A DNA stretch of 42,063 bases from Bacteroidales bacterium (GTDB lineage: Bacteria > Bacteroidota > Bacteroidia > Bacteroidales > Muribaculaceae), in the NCBI GenBank assembly GCA_014800845.1, contig JAAVFJ010000081.1, forward strand, positions 1 through 42,063, written 5' to 3'. The first letter of the stretch is position 1, and each line of letters opens with the position of its first letter. Shown in pieces: positions 19,967 to 26,802 of the stretch. The translations under genes were made by a program, and so were the position numbers. The notes beneath the pieces were generated by a model. It worked only from the letters and a program-made list of their open reading frames with translations, had not been told where the DNA came from and did not search any database.

Positions 19967-20797
19967 TCAAAGCGGCGGAAGATAATTGTCACCCTTTTGC
20001 ACTTTAAGGCCGGCGTGTTCTACTTTTCCTCCATTAAACGTATCTATATTGCAACTCCCGAATTTACCACCTAACACTATTCTGCCGTTATTATAAGCCT
20101 CGCCGTTAGCCTGAGCCGCCTCAGCCTTTGGAACAGACACGGTGCCATCATTCCATGCGGTGAGATTCGCCTTTCCTACGTTGGCCTTTTGAGAGAGTTT
20201 TATCGCACCTTTATTCCAGGAACTGAGCGTCAGTGAAGTTGCCCTCACTACGCCGCCTATGGACACCTCGCCATTGTTATAAGCCTCTACACTTGCTTTG
20301 TTTACATCGACTTTACCGACGAGTTTCACCGACGCTTCGTTCCAACATTGCACTTCCAGATTCTTCATAACCAAGGGTGCGCCGCATACAAATGAAGAGG
20401 TGTTGAAGGCTGATATTTTCGCGGGAACGGGTCCGGAAACGCGCACCACTACATTTTCGTCAATCTTCACTTTACTTTTACCTTTATCTATGTACACAAG
20501 CAGTTCCGATCCGTCCACTTTCACCTTGACGTAAGGCAATACCTTTTGCGAAGCCTCTATTTTATACTGAATCTTGTCAGATGCTGTGAAATACAAATCA
20601 ATGCCGTTAAACACTGAAACTGCATCAAACTTCGTGTTGGCCGTGAGCGGCTCCCCCTCAAAGACATTAGTTTCTCCGGAGGCTGCTACTACAGTGCCGT
20701 TGGCAGCTTCGTTATTGTTTGCCATTGTGTCGCTTACGGCGCAGGAGCTCAGCAGGCATGTTGCCACCAGCGCCAAAAAGATTTTTAGAATCTTCAT
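19967..20797 (-). CDS. GIN-domain (DUF2807) lipoprotein
   Basis: A 276-residue exported protein. The first 19 residues form a lipoprotein signal with lipobox LSSC (Cys19), so it should be anchored in an envelope membrane. The rest matches the putative auto-transporter head GIN domain (DUF2807), common in Bacteroidetes. Residues from about 145 on form a solenoid of roughly 20-residue units, each with a turn such as WNEAS, YNNGE, WNKGA, WNDGT, YNNGR or FNGGK, as in a right-handed beta helix. Function is unknown. It stands alone between tpx and rpsL. Confidence 0.85.
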   Translation of the reverse strand: MKILKIFLALVATCLLSSCAVSDTMANNNEAANGTVVAASGETNVFEGEPLTANTKFDAVSVFNGIDLYFTASDKIQYKIEASQKVLPYVKVKVDGSELLVYIDKGKSKVKIDENVVVRVSGPVPAKISAFNTSSFVCGAPLVMKNLEVQCWNEASVKLVGKVDVNKASVEAYNNGEVSIGGVVRATSLTLSSWNKGAIKLSQKANVGKANLTAWNDGTVSVPKAEAAQANGEAYNNGRIVLGGKFGSCNIDTFNGGKVEHAGLKVQKGDNYLPPL

Positions 20798-20860
20798 AAT
20801 ATCGTCGTTCTGTTTACTATAAAAACTATCGGCACCCCCGATTGTGACACTCCCCTATTA

Positions 20861-20907
20861 AAAAAATAGGGAGCGCGTCAGAATCACCCGGACTCTGACG
20901 CGCTCCC
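20861..20907 (-). terminator. intrinsic terminator after tpx
   Basis: A fully paired 14-bp stem (GGGAGCGCGTCAGA at 20869-20882 with 20894-20907) is followed on the minus strand by TATTTTTTT. It lies 18 bases past the tpx stop. Strong and unambiguous. Confidence 0.9.
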
Positions 20908-20925
20908 GCTCTATTCTTTGCCTTA

Positions 20926-21420
20926 TTATTTCAGGAGGTTTTTCACGAACTCGTAGTCGGGTTCTTCGGTGATTTGCTCGCTGAGGGAGGTGCCTAAGAT
21001 GGTGCCGTTTTCGTCAATCACCACCAGTGCGCGGGCGTAAAGGCCCTTCATGGGACCATCCTCTATCTCCACTCCGTAATCCTTGCCGAAGCGGGCACGG
21101 AAGCCGCTGCCGGTGGTTACGTTTTCAATACCGTTGACCGTGCAGAATCGGGCGGCGGCAAAGGGAAGGTCCATGCTTACGCACACCACCTGAGTGTTGG
21201 GGAGCTTGGAGGCATCGGCGTTGAAGCGGCGCACTGAAGCGGCGCACACATCTGTGTCAAGGCTCGGGAAAATATTGAGTACGAGACGCTGACCGCGGAA
21301 TGATTCGAGGTTCACCTCAGAAAGGTCGGGGCGCACGAGTGTAAAGTCCTGTGCCTTGTCGCCGGCCTCCGGCAGACCCTGCACATGCATTTCCAATCCG
21401 TTAAGGAATACTGTCTTCAT
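20926..21420 (-). CDS. tpx: thiol peroxidase
   Basis: Thioredoxin-dependent peroxidase that reduces hydroperoxides in the cytoplasm or periplasm. The 164 residues match the Tpx class of peroxiredoxins. The peroxidatic Cys59 is in FPSLDTDVCAASVRRFN with Thr56 in place, and Cys93 (ARFCTVNG) is the likely resolving cysteine. The C-terminal half has the typical DYGVEIEDGPMKGLYARA. It is monocistronic, with a terminator directly downstream. Confidence 0.95.
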   Translation of the reverse strand: MKTVFLNGLEMHVQGLPEAGDKAQDFTLVRPDLSEVNLESFRGQRLVLNIFPSLDTDVCAASVRRFNADASKLPNTQVVCVSMDLPFAAARFCTVNGIENVTTGSGFRARFGKDYGVEIEDGPMKGLYARALVVIDENGTILGTSLSEQITEEPDYEFVKNLLK

Positions 21421-21510
21421 AATATATATTCTTGTTTATGAAAGGGGTAAAAAAAGTTGTTATCCACATTCATTAACGCCGACAAGGCAGGATATGTTCA
21501 TGAGCTCTCA

Positions 21511-21550
21511 AAACGCAGCTGCGCGGGAGACCCGGAGTCCCCCGCGCAGC
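21511..21550 (-). terminator. terminator of the nusB operon
   Basis: GCTGCGCGGG (21518-21527) pairs fully with CCCGCGCAGC (21541-21550). The minus strand then reads TGCGTTTTG, a short T run. It lies about 20 bases past the DUF5606 gene and ends the nusB-yajC-ybbR-coaE-DUF5606 unit. Confidence 0.75.
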
Positions 21551-21568
21551 AGTTGGCCTTAAGGCTGC

Positions 21569-21994
21569 TTAATCGGCAGCTTCGGCAGTTGCTTCTTTTT
21601 CTTCGGCTGCCACGAAGTCGGTGATGCCGGCCTGCAGCAGGAGGTTATACCAGGAGAAGAATTTGCGGATGTCGCCGTCATACACACGGTCGCGATCATA
21701 ATCGGGGAGCACCTTGGCAAACTCATCGCGCAGAGTGCCTGCCGCCTGCATAGCCTTTACGTCTACCGGCTTTGCATCATACACCTTCTTGGCGCTCTCG
21801 AAAATCTCGCCGAGGGGGACATCTTCAGTCTCGGTGTACATTGTGATGTCGCCGAGGCTCACGATTTTGTCGCGGCTGTGAGCGGGAAAACGCTTGCCGG
21901 AGATTATGTCTTCCACCAGCAGCATGTTCTTGCCGTTGGTCACTATCTTGAAGAGGCCGGGCTTGCCGGTGATTGAAAGTATGGTCTTAAGCAT
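21569..21994 (-). CDS. DUF5606 family protein
   Basis: A 141-residue soluble protein of unknown function, conserved in Bacteroidetes. It opens MLKTILSITGKPGLFKIVT, followed by a small beta-rich N-terminal domain to about residue 50 (KNMLLVEDIISGKRFPAHSR), a linker, then a helical part with LPDYDRDRVYDGDIRKFFSWY. No signal peptide, membrane segment or catalytic motif is visible. It overlaps the coaE stop by 8 bases, so it is co-translated with CoA synthesis and antitermination genes. The conserved linkage is the only clue to its role. Confidence 0.85.
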   Translation of the reverse strand: MLKTILSITGKPGLFKIVTNGKNMLLVEDIISGKRFPAHSRDKIVSLGDITMYTETEDVPLGEIFESAKKVYDAKPVDVKAMQAAGTLRDEFAKVLPDYDRDRVYDGDIRKFFSWYNLLLQAGITDFVAAEEKEATAEAAD

Positions 21995-22622
21995 GGGTAT
22001 TTAGTATTGTGTTGAGTAAAAATTCTATTTGCGGAAGCAGGGGGTGAAGTCCGTCGTTGCTCACGAGACTCACCTTTTCAGCCGGAAGGCTTTCAAACTC
22101 CCTCCTCTGAGCTTCGATACGAGCTTTCACCTGCTCGGCTGTCAGGGCGCTGCGCTTCATCACGCGGTCAATCCTGACCTGCTCGGGGGCATCGACAAGC
22201 CAGATGCTGTCTACCATCCTGTCCAGCCCGGAGGTGTAGAGAATAGCGCTCTCCACCAGGGCGGCGGGGGCGGACAAACTTGCCACCCATTCAGCCAGAT
22301 GACTGCGCACAGCCACATGCACCAGCTCGTTGACACGGCGGCGCACATCGGCGTCGGCAAAGAGGTGCTTCGCCAGCAGCAGGCGGTCTATCTCCCCGTC
22401 GGGGCGCAGAACCTCCTGCCCGGCTATCTGCGCGAGCGTCTGCTTGATGCGCATATCGGAGTCCATGATGCGGCGCGCCTCGATATCGCAGTCGTAGAGA
22501 GGGAGCCCCTGCAGGGCTGCTATGCGGCACACCACGCTTTTGCCGGCGCCGATTCCCCCGGTCACTCCTACTAATATAGGTGTCGGGCGCTGCAACCGGG
22601 CATCATTTCTTTGCGGGGACAT
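21987..22622 (-). CDS. coaE: dephospho-CoA kinase
   Basis: Last step of coenzyme A synthesis: phosphorylates the ribose 3'-hydroxyl of dephospho-CoA. The P-loop GGIGAGKS is at residues 22-29 of the 211-residue form. I prefer the ATG at 22622 (MSPQRNDARL) because a longer reading to 22688 lies wholly inside ybbR. YDCDIEARRIMDSD is the substrate-lid region, and HVAVRSHLAEW and SAILYTSGLDRMVDSIWLVD are conserved. It overlaps ybbR by 20 bases. coaBC, an earlier enzyme of the same pathway, lies at 30627. Confidence 0.93.
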   Translation of the reverse strand: MSPQRNDARLQRPTPILVGVTGGIGAGKSVVCRIAALQGLPLYDCDIEARRIMDSDMRIKQTLAQIAGQEVLRPDGEIDRLLLAKHLFADADVRRRVNELVHVAVRSHLAEWVASLSAPAALVESAILYTSGLDRMVDSIWLVDAPEQVRIDRVMKRSALTAEQVKARIEAQRREFESLPAEKVSLVSNDGLHPLLPQIEFLLNTILNTHA

Positions 22623-23586
22623 GGCGAATGATTGTAAACTCCACGCTGTCAGCCTGAAGCGATGCGCTGGCCACACCCGGCGGCACATTAGCTATAACCA
22701 CGGGCATGCGGGCGGCAGAGGGGGAGGTGATGGTCTGATAGTCAGCCACTACGGAGAATTGCGAAGCGGGCACATCGCCCCGGCTCATCGGCACGAGGTA
22801 GGAGACCTCCACCTTGTCGGGGAAGAGCACCAGCGACTCCGAGGCGGGCACGTTTATCTGCCTCACGGGCACATTGACATGGCGGTTCTCAAGGGGTTCC
22901 ACTGTAAATGTCACCTGCACCGATGCCGGCTCTACCCTTACTCCCGCCGAGGTTTTGAGCTTCACATCGCGGGTGAACGAATCCGTCACACCGCGTGCCA
23001 CAATCTGTTCGGTAGGGATGAAGGTGATGGTGTCCAGCACATGGCGCAGTGCGAACACTTTCACCTGGCGAGTACTGAGCTTAGGATTGCCGCTCACCAC
23101 CCTGCCCAACTCGGGCACTATGTCTGACATCACGCGCACGGGCACGAGCTTGCCGGGCATCGTGGTAAACGGAATTGAGATGGAGTCGGGGGAGACGATG
23201 CTCATGGTAGACCCTTGCCCAAACAGCGGGCGCATGTGGGTGAGCAGGGCGCGTGAGGAGATACGCATGTTGCCGTCGGAGGCAAACTCCCGGAAGCTGA
23301 GTTTGATTTCAGCCTCCTGCATAAGCCGCAAGCGGAGCAGATGTGTGCCCCGGTCGCGCACACTCACATGAATCACCTCGGGGGGGTCTGTGAGGAAAGT
23401 GACGGAGTCCGGCACATCGGTGATGCGCACCCTGACGGGGAAGTCGGTCTGTGCCTCCTCGTTGAGGGCGAGTATGCACCAAAACACAAAGGCCACTGCT
23501 ACGAAACCTGCGTAGATAGCAATGTTTCGCAAGCGGCCTGAGTCACGCAAGCGGCTGATGAATGATCGGAAGCTGCCAAGCGACAT
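22603..23586 (-). CDS. YbbR-like domain protein
   Basis: A 327-residue protein with one N-terminal membrane segment (about residues 22-43, IAIYAGFVAVAFVFWCILAL) and a large outside portion with YbbR-type beta repeats (e.g. DFPVRVRITDVPDSVTF; RHVNVPVRQINVPASESLVL). In Firmicutes the related CdaR modulates a diadenylate cyclase; no such cyclase is encoded here, so that link is not supported. It lies 29 bases after yajC and overlaps coaE, as in other Bacteroidetes. Confidence 0.85.
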   Translation of the reverse strand: MSLGSFRSFISRLRDSGRLRNIAIYAGFVAVAFVFWCILALNEEAQTDFPVRVRITDVPDSVTFLTDPPEVIHVSVRDRGTHLLRLRLMQEAEIKLSFREFASDGNMRISSRALLTHMRPLFGQGSTMSIVSPDSISIPFTTMPGKLVPVRVMSDIVPELGRVVSGNPKLSTRQVKVFALRHVLDTITFIPTEQIVARGVTDSFTRDVKLKTSAGVRVEPASVQVTFTVEPLENRHVNVPVRQINVPASESLVLFPDKVEVSYLVPMSRGDVPASQFSVVADYQTITSPSAARMPVVIANVPPGVASASLQADSVEFTIIRHVPAKK

Positions 23587-23615
23587 ACGCGGGAGAGGCT
23601 AAGGGGCAGAGCGCC

Positions 23616-23936
23616 TTATTTATCCTTTGCGGGAGCCTCGCCGGCTGCGGGAGCAGCATAGACTGAGGTCTTCTCGATTTTGATGTTCACACCGTCGGCT
23701 ATGGTGATGATGAAGGTGGTCTCTTTCACCTCCTTGATGCGGCCGTAGATACCGCCGGCAGTCACCACAGCGTCACCCTTCTGCATGGCTTCGCGAGCTT
23801 TCTTAATCTCTTTCTGCTTCTTGTTCTGGGGGCGAATCATAAAGAAGTAGAAGATTACTACCATGGCTACGATCATGAGGATACCGGTGTAGCCACCACC
23901 CTGTTGAGCCTGCTGGGCTAAAATTGTGTTAAGCAT
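23616..23936 (-). CDS. yajC: preprotein translocase subunit YajC
   Basis: Small accessory subunit of the SecDF-YajC complex. The 106 residues contain one membrane helix at about 18-36 (GILMIVAMVVIFYFFMIRP), followed by the signature RPQNKKQKEIKKAREAM and a cytosolic domain with GDAVVTAGGIYGRIKEV. The tail is Ala- and Glu-rich. It lies 29 bases after nusB. Confidence 0.96.
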   Translation of the reverse strand: MLNTILAQQAQQGGGYTGILMIVAMVVIFYFFMIRPQNKKQKEIKKAREAMQKGDAVVTAGGIYGRIKEVKETTFIITIADGVNIKIEKTSVYAAPAAGEAPAKDK

Positions 23937-23965
23937 ATCACTTTAATTTGAGAGTTATAAAATCA

Positions 23966-25366
23966 TTATTTAAGGAGAGTGCCTTCGGCATGCAGACGGT
24001 TGACGATAGCGCCGAGCAGGCCATTGATGAAGAAGCCGCTCTTCGAGGTGCTGTAAGCCTTGGCAATCTCTATGTATTCGTTGATAGAGACATTCACGGG
24101 AATCTTGGGGAAGTTCAGAATCTCCGCGATGGCAGTTATGCAGATCACCACGTCCATGAAGGCCAGGCGGTCGGAGTCCCATGAATCCTTGTTGAGCACA
24201 TTGTCCACCAGGGCGCGATATTCCTCCTTGCCCCTTACGGCGGCCGTGAAGAGGTCACGGCCGAAAGTGGCGTCCTCGCGATCCTTATACATGGCGAGCA
24301 CAGGCTGCGGCTGGCCTTCGGCGAAGCGGCGCACAGTCTTGAGCACGAAGGTGCCTATGATGTCCAGGTCATCGTTCCAGAACACGGATTTATCCTCCAT
24401 GGCCTCGGCGAGTTCGTCGGAGGGGAGAATGGTGTACTTGAACATTCGGCGCCAGAATTCGCAGTCGCCGGCGAAATCTGTAGAGGATGCCTCCATGTAT
24501 GCGCGATATTCATCGCTCTGGGTCACGAGCTTCAGCAGCGAAGCGAGCAGCCGGGGGTCGCCGGCTATCCAGGAGTATTTGCCGTCGGCGAGCAGAGCAG
24601 CGATTTCGGGGTCGGCCTCGAGTGCCTTAACGAATTCGTTGTCCACGAAGCGCATGTTGGGGTTGAGGTCGTGGTCAGTCACCACATATTTATTGCGGGC
24701 GGCCTCCAGATTGCGGGCCTGCAACTCCGTGAGTTCTATGGGGAGCAGAAGCAGACGCAGGTAGAGCTCGCGCGCCATGTCGAGGCTGTGCTTGAGAGTG
24801 CGCAGCGCGTCGTCTATATGACTCTGCGATGAAGAGAAGTTGGAGAATGTCTCCTCCATGAGGTTGCGGAATATGTCGGCAGCGCGCAGCGAGTAACCCG
24901 GCTGCTTCTCGATAGCCGCAAGCACGGCGGAGTCCGTCATGATTACGTGAGCGAAGAGTTCGCGCCACAGACGCAGGTCGCCACTCATGTCTACGGAGCC
25001 CTCCTTGAGATATGCACGGCATGCAGCTGAATCCTTTACGCGGGCGGCCAGAGCTTCCACAAGCGCGGGAGCGAGCAGCGCAGAGGGTTCCACACGGTTC
25101 CTGGCGAGCACCGAGCGAATCTTTTCGTCGGAGCGCACGGCGCGCACGAAGCGGTTGTCAGCCAGCGGGAGCTGCCCGCCCGGGCGGCGCACCTCGTCGG
25201 CTATGAGCACCATGAGTGCGAGCATGTCAAGATACAGTGCGTAGGCAAGACGACTGGCCTTGGTGGGGGGAGTAGGCTGAGATTCCAGCGCAAACACTTT
25301 TTCTGTAAGCAGATAAGAGTAGAGCATCTGCACTACCTTAATTCTTATCAGGACTCGATTAATCAT
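23966..25366 (-). CDS. nusB: NusB-family antitermination factor with duplicated central domain
   Basis: NusB with S10 promotes antitermination on rRNA transcripts. The ATG at 25366 gives MINRVLIRIKVVQMLYSYLL, the Bacteroidetes NusB start; the longer frame to 25411 lacks family support. The C-terminal NusB fold is clear: SDRLAFMDVVICITAIAEIL and NEYIEIAKAYSTSKSGFFING. At 466 residues it is far longer than E. coli NusB (139) and, as I recall, about 150 longer than Bacteroides forms. The excess resembles a second copy: residues 41-155 mirror 199-326 (NRFVRAV/NEFVKAL, CRAYLKEGS/YRAYMEASS, LWRELF/FWRRMF). First gene of its operon. Confidence 0.88.
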   Translation of the reverse strand: MINRVLIRIKVVQMLYSYLLTEKVFALESQPTPPTKASRLAYALYLDMLALMVLIADEVRRPGGQLPLADNRFVRAVRSDEKIRSVLARNRVEPSALLAPALVEALAARVKDSAACRAYLKEGSVDMSGDLRLWRELFAHVIMTDSAVLAAIEKQPGYSLRAADIFRNLMEETFSNFSSSQSHIDDALRTLKHSLDMARELYLRLLLLPIELTELQARNLEAARNKYVVTDHDLNPNMRFVDNEFVKALEADPEIAALLADGKYSWIAGDPRLLASLLKLVTQSDEYRAYMEASSTDFAGDCEFWRRMFKYTILPSDELAEAMEDKSVFWNDDLDIIGTFVLKTVRRFAEGQPQPVLAMYKDREDATFGRDLFTAAVRGKEEYRALVDNVLNKDSWDSDRLAFMDVVICITAIAEILNFPKIPVNVSINEYIEIAKAYSTSKSGFFINGLLGAIVNRLHAEGTLLK

Positions 25367-25436
25367 ATCTCTATATGTAGTGTGTCGTGGTTGATGACGG
25401 AGCGCAGGCACGGAGCCACGCTTAGTTATGCGGATG

Positions 25437-25467
25437 CAAAGGTACTAATTTTTCGCTGAAGTGCCAA
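25437..25467 (-). promoter_or_regulatory. promoter of the nusB operon
   Basis: The minus strand shows TTG (25467-25465), 20 bases, then TACCTTTG (25444-25437). The -7 region shares the 17-base string ATTAGTACCTTTGCATC with the rpsL promoter, tying NusB expression to a ribosomal-type promoter. The 5' UTR would be about 65 bases. Confidence 0.8.
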
Positions 25468-25489
25468 GCAGTTTCGCTTATTTAAGGTG

Positions 25490-26710
25490 TTAACGCCCGG
25501 ACTTGTAAGTTGCGGCCACTTCGTAGATGCGGCGGAATATGTCTTTGTCCTGCTCGGTGAGCTCTATGTCGCGGCGCGCCATGGCTCTTGCGGCTATGTC
25601 GAAGAATTTGCGAAGGTCCACGTCGCGGAAGCCGGCCTGCGCGCCACCCTCGCTGAAGCTGGGCACGAAAGGGCGGGGGAAGCCGACACCATGTATGTTG
25701 CAACCCACGCCCACCACCGTGGCGGTGTTAAAGGCGCAATTGATAGCGGCCTTGGAGTGGTCGGCCATCATGAGGCCGCAGAATTGCAACTTGGTGCGCA
25801 GGAAGGAGCGGCGCGGATAGTTCCAAAGGCGTATGAGCGAGTAGTCATTCTTCAGGTTCGAGGCATTCGTGCCGGCGCCTATGTTGCACCACTCCCCTAT
25901 CACGGCATTGCCGAGATAGCCATCGTGAGCCTTGTTGGAGTAGCCGAACATCACTACGTTATTCAGCTCGCCTCCGACCTTGCAGTGCGGGCCGAGTGTG
26001 GTGCCGGGATAGATTTTAGCACCCATATTTATCTGCGCGGCCTCACAGTGTGCCAATGGTCCTCGCACACAGGAGCCTTCGAGTATCTTGGCGTCCTTGC
26101 CGATATATACGGGCCCCTGGCGCAGATTGATGGTGACACCCTCCACCTCGGCACCCTCCTCTATGAAGAGCGCGGGGAACCCATCTGCCAGACGGTCGGG
26201 ACCTATCACGGTGTTGGTATCGCTCAGCTCGGCGCTTTTTCTTCCGGCTGTGAGCGCACGGAAATCGGCCTCTATCGCCGCGGCATTATTTAGGAAAATG
26301 TCATAGAGATAATGCAGGGCAGTGCACTCCCCTTCGTAGACTATCTTCTCCGGCTCATGAGTGCCGGCTATGAGGGCGCGGAAATCATCAATGTTACCCC
26401 TGAAAGCCACGTATTCCCCCTCGGCGAGCACAAGCGCCTGCCCCGGCTGAAGCGCTTCCACGGCCTGCGCCACCTGCGGCGTGGGCACACAGTTGGCGGC
26501 CACAAAGAAGTTGTCGGTTTCCACCTTTGGAGCAAACTTAATCTGCAGATACTCAGCAGTGTGCACACTGTAGTTGCCGGGCAGATACCTTTGCCATTTC
26601 TCGGCTATCGTGGTGATTCCGAGGCGGAAATCACTCACGGGACGCGTAAAAGAGAGGGGCAGCATGTCGGCATGCACCTCGGGGGAATCATATATTATTA
26701 TGTTGCGCAT
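25490..26710 (-). CDS. GlmU-family putative sugar nucleotidyltransferase
   Basis: A 406-residue protein of the Bacteroidetes GlmU-family group. The N-terminal half resembles a nucleotidyltransferase but begins MRNIIIYDSPEVHADMLPLS without the LAAGxGTRM loop of true GlmU, so uridylyltransferase activity is doubtful. From about residue 175 a left-handed beta helix appears (GPVYIGKDAKILEGSCVRGP, NAVIGEWCNIGAGTN), as in GlmU acyltransferases. It is probably an acyltransferase or a degenerate sugar-nucleotide enzyme in the cytoplasm. It is transcribed from its own promoter, divergent from the membrane protein gene at 26803. Confidence 0.82.
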   Translation of the reverse strand: MRNIIIYDSPEVHADMLPLSFTRPVSDFRLGITTIAEKWQRYLPGNYSVHTAEYLQIKFAPKVETDNFFVAANCVPTPQVAQAVEALQPGQALVLAEGEYVAFRGNIDDFRALIAGTHEPEKIVYEGECTALHYLYDIFLNNAAAIEADFRALTAGRKSAELSDTNTVIGPDRLADGFPALFIEEGAEVEGVTINLRQGPVYIGKDAKILEGSCVRGPLAHCEAAQINMGAKIYPGTTLGPHCKVGGELNNVVMFGYSNKAHDGYLGNAVIGEWCNIGAGTNASNLKNDYSLIRLWNYPRRSFLRTKLQFCGLMMADHSKAAINCAFNTATVVGVGCNIHGVGFPRPFVPSFSEGGAQAGFRDVDLRKFFDIAARAMARRDIELTEQDKDIFRRIYEVAATYKSGR

Positions 26711-26733
26711 AAATGATTTATCTATAGAGGTTA

Positions 26734-26741
26734 CAAATATA
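26734..26741 (-). promoter_or_regulatory. -7 box candidate for the GlmU-family gene
   Basis: TATATTTG on the minus strand matches TAnnTTTG, 24 bases before the ATG. No TTG lies at the expected 20-base distance, so the -33 element is weak or absent. Confidence 0.4.
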
Positions 26742-26802
26742 ATCCGAATTTTAGAATTAATAAGATTTCCCAGACCCTGTTAATATACTTTAACATTTAA
26801 CC

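Noticed and set aside
22522..23127. 201-codon frame opposite coaE and ybbR
   Set aside because: The opposite strand encodes recognisable proteins through the whole interval.
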